Source: Candidatus Bruticola papionis
Lineage (GTDB): Bacteria; Vulcanimicrobiota; Xenobia; Xenobiales; Xenobiaceae
DNA: 49,830 nucleotides
Reading direction: 5' to 3'
Assembly: GCA_002407045.1 (NCBI GenBank)
Contig: DHKB01000044.1
Coordinates: forward strand, 1-49,830
The first letter of the stretch is position 1; each line of letters starts with the position of its first letter. The notes under the pieces are model-generated. The model saw nothing but the letters and a program-made list of their open reading frames with translations, was not told the origin of the DNA and ran no database searches. Positions 41,926 through 49,830 of this stretch are shown here, one piece after another. The position numbers and the translations under genes are program-made.

Positions 41926-43620
41926 TTACTCTTCTCCACTCTCTTCATCTTCAGCAGGAAGACCAGCTTGGATCCGACAAGCCTTGACCAGCTCATCGAT
42001 CTCTCTGGCTCCACGCTGTACTTTTATCGAAGCGTCGCGCAACTCACGTACGCCTTCGACCAAATTGAGAGAGTTGTTATCCTCCACGAATTTACGTAAA
42101 TGTTCTACGGCTTCAAGCATAGCTCTGGCACCGTTGTCGATTTCGGCTCGGCTGTTGGCAATTTGAGTTTCAATCACGTGAAGCTGCTCGAGCTCTTCCT
42201 CATCGAGGCCAGAACCATCAAGCTCGGGCTCGGGAGGCAAATTGATCAAATTATCTTCAATCAAATTGCGGAACCAATCGAGTACTTCGCTATATTCCTC
42301 ACCAGTAATTCTACCTTCGGCAACTTTATTGACAGCTTCAAAGACAGCGACTAAGTTTTTAGTCATAACTAACTCGCCACCGTACTGTACTTGTCCGCCC
42401 TCTTCCTGAATTTCCATAGTGGAAGTTTGCATAGCTCCACCCATAGTAGAATTGAGCATACGAGCTCCGCAATTGGAACAAGTACGATTGCCAGGATCGT
42501 TGTAAGCTCCACAATGGATGCAAGGCACTTTATCAGCTTGCTCGCCAATGCTGTCAAAGCCTTCTTTACTAGCGTAAAGCTCGTCGGCAGCTTTCAAAAG
42601 CAAAGCAATAGCCGCCTCAAAACTATCTTCCTGACCGTGAACTGTGTTTTCCAACATGTCGATAGCCTTGAAATGATCTTCGAAAGCGGCTCGACAGCCA
42701 ACCATTTGCTGACCGATTTGCTCACAGTCATTGGGAATAGCTACCAAAGATTCAATTTCACGCCATAAATCATCAATATTGGTGCGGAATTGCTCTAAAG
42801 ACTTGAGGAAAGCTTCATCATCGAGGCGACCATTTTTCCAAGACTTAGCCAAATTAATAATCAAATTTACCTGGGGAAGTTTGCTCTCTCCCTTGGTAGC
42901 TAAAGCCATAGTAAAGTTTTCTACGGATTGGCGTAAAGAAGCACCTGCGTTGACGATATCTTCAATGTAGGGTTGCATAGCCTCGGGGCCATCATCCAAA
43001 ACTGAGCGAAGTTCCAAAACGGTATCAGCAAAGTCACAGTAAGCTCCCATCAAGCTCTCTTTTTGATATTCGTTGGCTTCTTCATTGGAAGTGACATCGC
43101 TGGCGGCCACTCTGGCATTTACATAAATATTGACGATAGTGCGCTCTATAGCGGCTTTGGTGACAGCTTCCTGAATAAAACCGTCACAAAGACGAACCAA
43201 CACGTTAATCATAGGCATATTGGTCGGGCCCATCTCGCCTTCTTCACGGCTGTAGCCTTCAAAAATTAAACGGCCATTGATACCAACATTCAGAATGACT
43301 TCAGATGCTTGCTGGTAGACGTCTTCATCTTTAGTCTCGATATAAGTGAGGATCCCACGCAATCCTGAGTTGTAATCTTCCAAAGAAGCTTTTACTTCTT
43401 CGATAATCTCAGGAGCTATTTCTAAGCACTCGTTGCCGCCTTCTTCCAATTTGGCAACTACTTCTTTTTGAGTTTTGTCAACAATTGCTAATTGCTCAAC
43501 CACAATCAGGGCTAAAGACTGTAAATCGAAGTCCCCCGCGTGTGCCCGCTCCAAGCGCTCTAAAATCATGTTGCATACCGGAGAAACTGTGGGTGGGATA
43601 TATCCCATATTGTCAGACAT
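41926..43620 (-). CDS. Helical protein with a central zinc ribbon, family copy 2
   Basis: 564 residues, acidic, almost wholly helical, cytoplasmic. One zinc ribbon at about residues 368-389 (CIHCGAYNDPGNRTCSNCG), then Met/Gly-rich linker and the block TSTMEIQEEGG, then a helical C-terminal domain. The architecture and post-ribbon block match the 419-residue protein at 8084-9343; this copy has about 120 extra N-terminal residues. AGGAGG precedes the ATG. It is the first gene of an operon with an S4 RNA-binding protein and an rRNA 2'-O-methyltransferase, which hints at translation or ribosome work. No known family is recognised. Confidence 0.78.
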   Translation of the reverse strand: MSDNMGYIPPTVSPVCNMILERLERAHAGDFDLQSLALIVVEQLAIVDKTQKEVVAKLEEGGNECLEIAPEIIEEVKASLEDYNSGLRGILTYIETKDEDVYQQASEVILNVGINGRLIFEGYSREEGEMGPTNMPMINVLVRLCDGFIQEAVTKAAIERTIVNIYVNARVAASDVTSNEEANEYQKESLMGAYCDFADTVLELRSVLDDGPEAMQPYIEDIVNAGASLRQSVENFTMALATKGESKLPQVNLIINLAKSWKNGRLDDEAFLKSLEQFRTNIDDLWREIESLVAIPNDCEQIGQQMVGCRAAFEDHFKAIDMLENTVHGQEDSFEAAIALLLKAADELYASKEGFDSIGEQADKVPCIHCGAYNDPGNRTCSNCGARMLNSTMGGAMQTSTMEIQEEGGQVQYGGELVMTKNLVAVFEAVNKVAEGRITGEEYSEVLDWFRNLIEDNLINLPPEPELDGSGLDEEELEQLHVIETQIANSRAEIDNGARAMLEAVEHLRKFVEDNNSLNLVEGVRELRDASIKVQRGAREIDELVKACRIQAGLPAEDEESGEE

Positions 43621-43919
43621 GCGGCAGAAGCCTCCTGAGCTAAAAAATATTGAATTACTTTCAGAAGCTTAGACGGATGGCTCAGCTTTTCCTTTTCAAA
43701 TAAGCCCGAAGATTACACATTAAACAGCGTTATTTCCACAGCTCGCGACAGATATGGGAGGAGCTGCCTTCAGAAATAGCTACATTACCGATTTAACCAA
43801 TAAGCACTGTTCATTTTTATTTAATTATTAGTTTATGACCATTTTATATTTTGCTTGATAAATGGAAACAACCTGCTGGCAATATAAAGAAAAACTTTAT
43901 GCCTGGAGGAAAAGATTTA

Positions 43920-45062
43920 ATGTCTTTGGATAGTGATATCAATAATTGTGATTTTTCCCTTTTTTGGTTGTATTTATCGATGATAAAAGGAGTTTCAGAA
44001 ACTAAACTCAATCGTTTAGCCGGTTTATGCAAATTTAATCCTGAAATGGTCAAGGAAGAAATAGAGCGCCAAAATGAACAGCGCGAAGAAAGCAAAAAAT
44101 ATCTATTTCCAAAGCTTGACGAAGTTAAACAACGTTGGCAAGTTTATAGTCAAAAATACAAAATATTAACCGTCAGCAGTCATGATTATCCGCAGCAGCT
44201 ATTTGATCTTGAAGATCCACCTTCTATCTTGTATTGTCGCGGCAGCGGCACTCTAAACTTAAGCAACGGAGTAGCTATAGTAGGTTCACGCAATGCTAAC
44301 GGTTACGGCCAAGCTGTGGCTTTAGAGCTAAGCACTTCGCTGGCTAAGCATGGCTTAACCATAGTTAGCGGTCTAGCTTTGGGCATAGACACTTGCGCTC
44401 ACTGCGGGGCCTTGGAAGGTGGCGGCCAAACCGTAGCTATTATGGGCAGCGGCATCAATATATGTTATCCGAGATCCAATAAAAAGTTAAGCCAATCTAT
44501 AGAAGAGCAAGGAGTGATTGTCTCTGAATATCCGGAAAATTTCCAGCCGCTGCCCTATAATTTTCCTTATCGCAATCGTATTATCGCCGCTTTATCTAAA
44601 GCAGTAGTCGTTGTGCAAGCCAACTATAAAAGCGGAGCTATGATTACTGCCAACCTAGCTGCTGACCTAGGGCGCCAAGTATTAGCCGTACCTGGCCCTA
44701 TTAACAGCCAACAGAGCGAAGGGCCCTTAGAGCTAATAGCCAACGGAGCAGGATTGGTACGTCACAGTTTGGATGTCTTGGACAGCTTGGGAGTCTTGCT
44801 ATCTATACCGCAAGGCAAGCCGGTAACTATGCCTAAAGATAATCTAAACCGTTTAGAACGCTCTATTTTGGAAGCTTTGGATTTTAGCGGCACTGATACA
44901 AGCACAATTTCTTTGCGTACCTCTTGTCCGTTAGGCCATTTGGTCGCCACTCTTAATAAACTTGAACTAAGTGGCCAAATTATCAGGCTACCAAATTCTC
45001 TGTGGGTGCGCAAATCACAAATCAAACCTTCAGCTCAAGAAAAACAAGGGCAACTTTTTTAG
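43920..45062 (+). CDS. dprA: DNA-processing protein DprA/Smf
   Basis: 380 residues. The Rossmann-like DprA core shows VAIVGSRNANGYGQ (about 121-134), TIVSGLALGIDTCAH, and GSGINICYPRSNKKL, ending with a C-terminal winged-helix DML1-like domain (LERSILEALDF onwards). DprA loads RecA on incoming single-stranded DNA during natural transformation. The N-terminal SAM-like region is short. The ATG at 43920 has GGAGG about 10 bases upstream; earlier in-frame starts lack this. Other competence genes are not in view. Confidence 0.92.
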   Translation: MSLDSDINNCDFSLFWLYLSMIKGVSETKLNRLAGLCKFNPEMVKEEIERQNEQREESKKYLFPKLDEVKQRWQVYSQKYKILTVSSHDYPQQLFDLEDPPSILYCRGSGTLNLSNGVAIVGSRNANGYGQAVALELSTSLAKHGLTIVSGLALGIDTCAHCGALEGGGQTVAIMGSGINICYPRSNKKLSQSIEEQGVIVSEYPENFQPLPYNFPYRNRIIAALSKAVVVVQANYKSGAMITANLAADLGRQVLAVPGPINSQQSEGPLELIANGAGLVRHSLDVLDSLGVLLSIPQGKPVTMPKDNLNRLERSILEALDFSGTDTSTISLRTSCPLGHLVATLNKLELSGQIIRLPNSLWVRKSQIKPSAQEKQGQLF

Positions 45063-45114
45063 CATTAGCTAAAAAACGCCCTAGCCATTAACTGTCTTAC
45101 TTGAGAGCCGTCAT

Positions 45115-46719
45115 TTAAGGTATCAATTCTTCCAAGCGTGGCATTTCTCCCAGCGGCATAGTAGTAACATACATAGAAGCTGTAGCTACATTGTCGCTGC
45201 CCTCCTCGCGGCAGCTAATTTGCGCCCCGGTAGTATCGTCCTTGGGAGCATAATAAATGGCGCTATTATCGTTAATGACTTCCAATCTGCCACGACCAGA
45301 GATAGCCCACAGGTAGCGTTTTTTCTTGGCTTGCACAGGTTCAGCGCCATTTTCTTTTGCCTCGGTAGCATTTTTAACATTTAAGCCATAACGCTCATGG
45401 ATACGTTGGACACGTTGTTCATGCTTAGTAGGCAAAGCCTCGGCCGTAAGCACAATATGCTCTCCGGGGCGCAATACACAAGTAGTCGGCACAATTTTAA
45501 AAAGTGGTGTTTCAGCTACAGCATCGGCCAATTCTACGTCAGCAAAGCCGCTGGGTTTGTCATTTTTGGCTCCCAACATAATATAACGTCGATCATTGTA
45601 GTCGACCAAAGCTTCCAAGCCACCATAACGAACCATAAAGCGATCCGTATTGGGCTTAGCTACAGGTTGATTATTTTGGTCTAAAGCTAAAGCGCAAAAT
45701 TGATAGACGCCCACAGGCAAGTCACGCATATCAATAGTGCGTATTCCTTTATTACCATCCAAAATCCAGGCTTTAGCCGCCTGGCCACCTTCTTCCGACA
45801 AGGGAGGCATATGGAAAGCTAAAAGCAGAAGATTGGCTCCTCTAACTGAAGCAATATTGTAACGGACTTTGGCCTTGGCAAATTTGTTTATTTCAGCATT
45901 GCGCATGCAATTATCAATAAAATACCTAGGTGTAATACGAGTCAGCTTAGGATCTTCAAGTAAAGCTTTGAGCTCGAGTTCTGTAGTCGGATATCCAGTA
46001 TTTTCAGTAACTGTTTGTACATTTTTAGGCACATAGGGAACACTTAAAGCCTTATCTTTTGCTGGTGCAACTTCAGGAGTTGAACCTCCTTTAGAATTGC
46101 TTCCTTCCGAAAGTTTGACGTTATCTAAGGCCTTCGTATCTGTTGAATCATTTGAATTTGTATTAGGGACAGATGTTTGAGCCTCATTAGGAGCTATTGT
46201 GTCCAGTACTCCATTATCGTATTGGAAGCCAGGCTCACCTACAGTAGGAGCTGGAATAACCGGAGCAGGCATTAGAACACCTGTAGTTTGTTCATTTTTG
46301 CTTCCTTGAGCTGGCCGAACTCTTACAGTAAATTGGTTATCTGAAGAAGCATTGCTACTAGATTTTGCTTTAGCTGTAGGATAAGTGCCCTCGGTGCCAT
46401 CTTTAGGAGCAGCGATCGTTTTTACGGCATGCTTTTTGGCTTTAGAAGAACCTGCCAGCGGATACGTGCCTTCATTGCCGTCTTTGGGAGGAGACTTTAC
46501 GACAGCGCTTTTCTTACTTGAAGCTGAATTGGTAGAACCTGCTTTAGATTGATCGATAACAATATTGGTAATTTCTAAACCGTCAACTACCTTTCGCTCG
46601 ATCTTGGGCTGTTGTGCCAAAAGATGCTCAAATTGGGGTGCTTCTTCGGCCTCAGTTAAAGTAGGCATTCCCACTAAGACGGCTGCTGCCAATAAAGATA
46701 TTGCCAAACGTGAATGCAT
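45115..46719 (-). CDS. Secreted protein with duplicated Lys/Ser/Pro-rich segment, function unknown
   Basis: 534 residues. Signal peptide (HSRLAISLLAAAVLVGMPTLTEA, cleavage near 24; given here in part). Residues 60-110 contain a duplicated PKDGxEGTYP unit. Residues 110-235 are low-complexity Ser/Asn/Thr/Pro. The C-terminal 290 residues look beta-rich with two or three Ig-like or beta-sandwich units (KFAKAKVRYNIASVRGA, then TTCVLRPGEHIVLTAEALPT). No enzymatic motif is seen. A periplasmic or surface role is inferred. It is divergent from ispH. Confidence 0.65.
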   Translation of the reverse strand: MHSRLAISLLAAAVLVGMPTLTEAEEAPQFEHLLAQQPKIERKVVDGLEITNIVIDQSKAGSTNSASSKKSAVVKSPPKDGNEGTYPLAGSSKAKKHAVKTIAAPKDGTEGTYPTAKAKSSSNASSDNQFTVRVRPAQGSKNEQTTGVLMPAPVIPAPTVGEPGFQYDNGVLDTIAPNEAQTSVPNTNSNDSTDTKALDNVKLSEGSNSKGGSTPEVAPAKDKALSVPYVPKNVQTVTENTGYPTTELELKALLEDPKLTRITPRYFIDNCMRNAEINKFAKAKVRYNIASVRGANLLLLAFHMPPLSEEGGQAAKAWILDGNKGIRTIDMRDLPVGVYQFCALALDQNNQPVAKPNTDRFMVRYGGLEALVDYNDRRYIMLGAKNDKPSGFADVELADAVAETPLFKIVPTTCVLRPGEHIVLTAEALPTKHEQRVQRIHERYGLNVKNATEAKENGAEPVQAKKKRYLWAISGRGRLEVINDNSAIYYAPKDDTTGAQISCREEGSDNVATASMYVTTMPLGEMPRLEELIP

Positions 46720-46916
46720 AATCCTAGCCTCCTAAATTGCCTAAAAACGAGCAGAGCTGTGAAATATAAGCCTTGCAAAAATAATGCCGGGAAGGGAATT
46801 TTCTTTACAAAAAAAAATTCCCCCCAATAGCAAATGCAGTTTGTTAATCCTCAAAATTATTAGTTAAAAGCTTATAAAATAGGCTTTGATTCGTTAACTG
46901 AAAGGCTTGTCGGCTA

Positions 46917-47852
46917 ATGCATATTTATTTAGCTCAACCCCGTGGTTTTTGCGCCGGCGTTGATCGCGCTATTTCGATAGTTAATTTTGCCTTGGAAAAA
47001 TTCCAAGCTCCAGTTTACGTACGCCATGAAATTGTTCACAATTACCATGTTGTCAAAGAATTAAAAGATAAGGGAACTATTTTTGTCGACGATATAGAAT
47101 CTATTCCAGAAGGCTCCGTTACCATTTTCTCAGCTCACGGAGTTTCTCCTGATATTAGAGAAAAAGCTATTAAGCGTAATTTACGCATTATTGATGCTAC
47201 TTGTCCTTTAGTTACTAAAGTACACTCTGAAGCTAAGCGTTATGCTAAAGACGGTTATCATATTATTTTACTCGGCCATAGAAAGCATGTTGAAGTAGAA
47301 GGCACTATGGGTGAAGCGCCCAATTCCATTACTTTAATAGAGACTGTGGAAGATTTAGATAATGTCCAATTGCCCAAAGATAAGCCGATTGCCATCTTAA
47401 CTCAAACGACTTTAGCTGTAGATGAAACTCAAGCTATGATTGAAGCTATCAAAAAGCGCTTTCCTTCAGTTGTTCAGCCTAAAGCCAAAGATATTTGCTT
47501 TGCCACTACCAATAGACAAAAAGCAGTTAAAGAATTAGCTAAAGTTTGCGATCTAATTTTAGTAGTTGGCTCAGCTAACTCTTCCAATTCCAATCGCTTA
47601 GCCGAAGTTGCTAGAAGTCATGGCGTTAAGTCTTTACTCATAGATGATGTAAGTAATTTAACTATCAATGAACTTAAAGAGGTAAAAAATTTAGGTATAA
47701 CTGCAGGCGCTTCAGCTCCGGAATTTGTTGTTCAGAATTTATTGACTTGGATTCGTCAACACTATGAAACAGATGTCCACACTTTAGATGTCGGTTCAGA
47801 AGAAGCTAATTTTACTCTAACTAAAGATATTAGAGAGATGGACAGTCTTTAA
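46917..47852 (+). CDS. ispH: 4-hydroxy-3-methylbut-2-enyl diphosphate reductase
   Basis: 311 residues, last step of the MEP isoprenoid pathway, giving IPP and DMAPP. The three [4Fe-4S] ligands are Cys12 (RGFCAGV), Cys96 (DATCPLV) and Cys194 (DICFATTNRQ); the conserved VRHEIVHN, SAHGVS, LGHRKHVEVEG and VGSANSSNSNRL blocks are all present. The ATG follows AAAGG by about 12 bases. The low-GC codon choice is like its neighbours. Monocistronic, ending at the terminator shared with obgE. Confidence 0.97.
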   Translation: MHIYLAQPRGFCAGVDRAISIVNFALEKFQAPVYVRHEIVHNYHVVKELKDKGTIFVDDIESIPEGSVTIFSAHGVSPDIREKAIKRNLRIIDATCPLVTKVHSEAKRYAKDGYHIILLGHRKHVEVEGTMGEAPNSITLIETVEDLDNVQLPKDKPIAILTQTTLAVDETQAMIEAIKKRFPSVVQPKAKDICFATTNRQKAVKELAKVCDLILVVGSANSSNSNRLAEVARSHGVKSLLIDDVSNLTINELKEVKNLGITAGASAPEFVVQNLLTWIRQHYETDVHTLDVGSEEANFTLTKDIREMDSL

Positions 47853-47854
47853 TA

Positions 47855-47892
47855 AAAAAAGCGGCGCTTTCAAACTTGAGAGCACCGCTTTA
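47855..47892. terminator. Bidirectional intrinsic terminator
   Basis: AAAGCGG and GCTTTC pair with GAGAGC and CCGCTTT, with an A-run before and T-rich sequence after. Lies between convergent ispH and obgE. Confidence 0.85.
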
Positions 47893-47927
47893 CTATTTAG
47901 GCTTACTATTTGATCAAGCAAAATAGA

Positions 47928-49346
47928 CTAATATTTGCTACGTCCGCGACCACGTAAACCAGCTAAACTGGCCAGAGATTGGCGTTTATTGCCAGAAGAC
48001 TTTCTCTCTAAGCGAACCTTTTGTGAAGGGCGCACGTCGAGTTCTTCAATTTCTTCAGTATCATCTAACCAAACAGGAGCAGGATCGTAGCTAAATTCGT
48101 GACCTGCAATAAAAACAGGGTCGCCAGGAACAGCACCAGCTTCACCCAAGCGCCTCTCTACTCCCCAAGCATTGAAGCGGCGTTGCATACGGTTGACAGA
48201 TTCTTCCTCATCTAAATTGGTCATGCGCACCAATTTATTAACACGCACACCATCTACATGCCAGCCGTCTTCTTCGCGACTAATAGTAAAATCTTCGGGA
48301 GCAGGTGCAACTTCAGGAGTAATCTCAAAAGCAGGCAAATCGGGAGCATGCTGCACAGTTTCAAAAACGTCCATCATCAGCTCATCTAAGCCGAAACGAG
48401 TATAACAAGAGACTAAATGTAACTTAAGTCCACGCTCCGCAGCAGCTTTTTTGATAGCTTCTAATTCCTCTTCTTTGTCCGGCAAATCAATCTTATTCAA
48501 AGCTACCACTTCGGGACGAGTAGCTAAAGAAGCGTCGTAAGATTCCAATTCTTTTCTAATTTGATCATATTTGGCCAAAGGCTCATCTTTATCTACATCA
48601 GCCAAACTTAAAATGTGCAAAAGTACCTTGGTGCGCGAAATGTGACGCAAGAAATCATGGCCTAAACCAGCTCCGTCGGCAGCACCTTCAATAAGACCAG
48701 GAATATCAGCAAAAACTAAAGTACGATAGTTGCGTTCCCAAACACCAAGTACGGGACACAAAGTCGTAAAAGGATAGTCAGCAATAGCCGGTTTGGCATT
48801 AGTAACAGAAGCCAGAAGAGTCGACTTGCCAGCATTGGGGAAGCCGATAATACCAACTTGAGCGACAACGCGAAGCTCCAAACGCAACCAGCGTTCTTCA
48901 CCAGGCTCCCCAAGTTCGTGGTCGCGAGGGCCGTTGTTGATCTCAGTAACAAAGCGCGTATTTCCTCGGCCTCCGCGTCCGCCCTTAGCTACAACATATT
49001 CGGCACCAGGCTCGTTTAAGTCGGCAATTAAATCATGACCTTCATCTGTATACACTAAAGTTCCCACCGGAACAGGTACACGCAAATCGGCTCCATTAGC
49101 TCCTGTTTTATTGGAGCTGCGTCCAAAACCGCCAGGCTTAGCTCTAAAGTGAGAGCGATGTTTAAAATCAAGAAGGCTGCTGCTATTTTCGCAAGCATAG
49201 AAAATTACACTGCCACCACGACCACCGTCGCCGCCATCGGGGCCGCCCATAGGCACAAACTTTTGTCTATCAAAAGAGCAAGCTCCTCGGCCGCCCTTAC
49301 CACCTTGCACAAATACACGAGTTTTATCTATAAAATTTCTACTCAT
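47928..49346 (-). CDS. obgE: GTPase Obg/CgtA
   Basis: 472 residues. The glycine-rich Obg domain (residues 1-158) has GGKGGRGACSF, GGPDGGDGGRGGSV and KPGGFGRSSNKTG. The G domain shows GFPNAGKSTL (P-loop), PFTTL, FADIPGLIEGAADGAGLG, NKID. The C-terminal OCT domain is present (about 355-425), followed by a basic tail (SSGNKRQSLASLAGLRGRGR). Obg binds the 50S subunit and acts in ribosome assembly and stress responses. The ribosome site is weak. The OCT domain is missing from proteobacterial Obg, so this fits Gram-positive and several other phyla. Confidence 0.96.
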   Translation of the reverse strand: MSRNFIDKTRVFVQGGKGGRGACSFDRQKFVPMGGPDGGDGGRGGSVIFYACENSSSLLDFKHRSHFRAKPGGFGRSSNKTGANGADLRVPVPVGTLVYTDEGHDLIADLNEPGAEYVVAKGGRGGRGNTRFVTEINNGPRDHELGEPGEERWLRLELRVVAQVGIIGFPNAGKSTLLASVTNAKPAIADYPFTTLCPVLGVWERNYRTLVFADIPGLIEGAADGAGLGHDFLRHISRTKVLLHILSLADVDKDEPLAKYDQIRKELESYDASLATRPEVVALNKIDLPDKEEELEAIKKAAAERGLKLHLVSCYTRFGLDELMMDVFETVQHAPDLPAFEITPEVAPAPEDFTISREEDGWHVDGVRVNKLVRMTNLDEEESVNRMQRRFNAWGVERRLGEAGAVPGDPVFIAGHEFSYDPAPVWLDDTEEIEELDVRPSQKVRLERKSSGNKRQSLASLAGLRGRGRSKY

Positions 49347-49830
49347 AAAACCATACCACTTTTTCTAATTTTTTCTAAATATTCGGCGAAACCCAATCAT
49401 CTAAATGTACAATATTTTCCAACGAAAGAAAAGCAAACAACCGAAAGTTGCGGCAAATTTGTCAAAAATGTCTTTTTTCCTTTATGTTAGTTTTAACGCG
49501 TTCATTTCATAGCAAGCGAACATTTAGTTGCCGACAAGCTATAGCCGAGGGCTACAACTACTACTTACATTTACATCGCGTACGTGTTAGTGCTAAATTT
49601 ATAGCCTCGTTTATGGGTTCGTTATATCCCTCCTCGCAAGATCGCTAACGCGATAAAGTTTTCTCCGGTGAGTATAACGAACGTTTTGGGCGACTATAAA
49701 TTTCATTTAATATGCGTAGTTTTAAACAACAGGCGAAGGCAGGGGCGATGGAAGGCGAATAACATTGGCCGTTAGGCCAGTTCGAGCCTGTAAGAGCCGC
49801 TAGCTGGAGCTAGCCAACATGAACATGAGC
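49347..49830. other. Noncoding right end with inverted repeats
   Basis: No credible gene on either strand. A perfect 10-bp inverted repeat GTTCGTTATA (49617-49626) / TATAACGAAC (49673-49682) encloses an ATCGC-TAAC-GCGAT hairpin (49641-49654). Further right the sequence becomes GC-rich with a GGCC-GTTA-GGCC hairpin and GCTAGC-TGGA-GCTAGC (49799-49814). TTGGGC...TAATAT with a 16-base gap near 49687-49715 could be a plus-strand promoter. ATG at 49819 or 49825 could open a gene beyond the edge, with GGAG in the last hairpin loop. Confidence 0.45.

Noticed and set aside
49448..49648. A 66-codon plus-strand frame
   Set aside because: It runs over the inverted repeats, has no clear ribosome site, and its composition is not protein-like.
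49780..49800. tRNA T-loop-like GTTCGAGCC
   Set aside because: The flanking bases cannot form a 5-bp T stem and there is no acceptor or anticodon arm.

Overview
The window reads as a chromosomal segment of an anaerobic, fermentative, diderm bacterium of moderately low G+C. Anaerobic life is suggested by the [FeFe]-hydrogenase maturation genes (hydE, hydG, hydF with a TM1266-type partner), a rubredoxin and a complete citrate lyase set. An outer membrane is suggested by an LptA/OstA-like periplasmic protein and several large signal-peptide proteins, next to peptidoglycan genes (murQ and a SpoIID/LytB-domain protein). No rRNA, tRNA, transposase or CRISPR array is visible, so the phylum cannot be fixed; I regard it as a little-studied lineage.

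Layout, left to right. 1-3.8 kb is accessory: the N-terminal part of a repeat-tailed coiled-coil protein, a small methyltransferase, two tandem paralogous genes of unknown function behind a promoter that carries a near-perfect Gram-positive-type LexA (SOS) box, and a GC-rich minus-strand structured RNA candidate with its own promoter and terminator. 3.9-12.8 kb holds a catalytically degenerate REC-GGDEF-EAL protein, a stand-alone RlmK-type rRNA methyltransferase, trpS, two zinc-ribbon proteins and a long-form alpha-glucan phosphorylase. 12.9-15.1 kb holds a Sel1-repeat protein and about 700 bases of noncoding DNA with small repeats and hairpins. 15.1-24 kb is one co-directional block, citD-citE-citF-citX-citC-citG, an aconitase-family hydratase and an NADP-type isocitrate dehydrogenase, ending at a strong terminator. 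24.3-28.3 kb holds a FabH-like synthase, a MazG-like protein, a HIT hydrolase, an unknown protein, a TerY-like vWA protein and rubredoxin. 28.4-32.6 kb is the hydrogenase maturation operon.

32.7-43.6 kb is a long run of minus-strand genes: a SMI1/KNR4 protein, an RNase II family enzyme, SpoIID/LytB, MurQ, a large secreted unknown, an LptA-like protein, a SpoU/TrmH rRNA methyltransferase, an S4 protein and a second, larger copy of the helical zinc-ribbon family seen at 8.1 kb. 43.9-49.3 kb holds dprA, a secreted low-complexity protein, ispH and obgE. The last 480 bases are noncoding and rich in inverted repeats.

The citrate block contains every accessory function needed to build active holo-citrate lyase, but no citrate transporter or oxaloacetate decarboxylase is present here. 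The neighbouring aconitase and isocitrate dehydrogenase connect citrate to 2-oxoglutarate. The least explained parts are the SOS-box paralog pair, the RNA candidate beside it, and the zinc-ribbon protein family.
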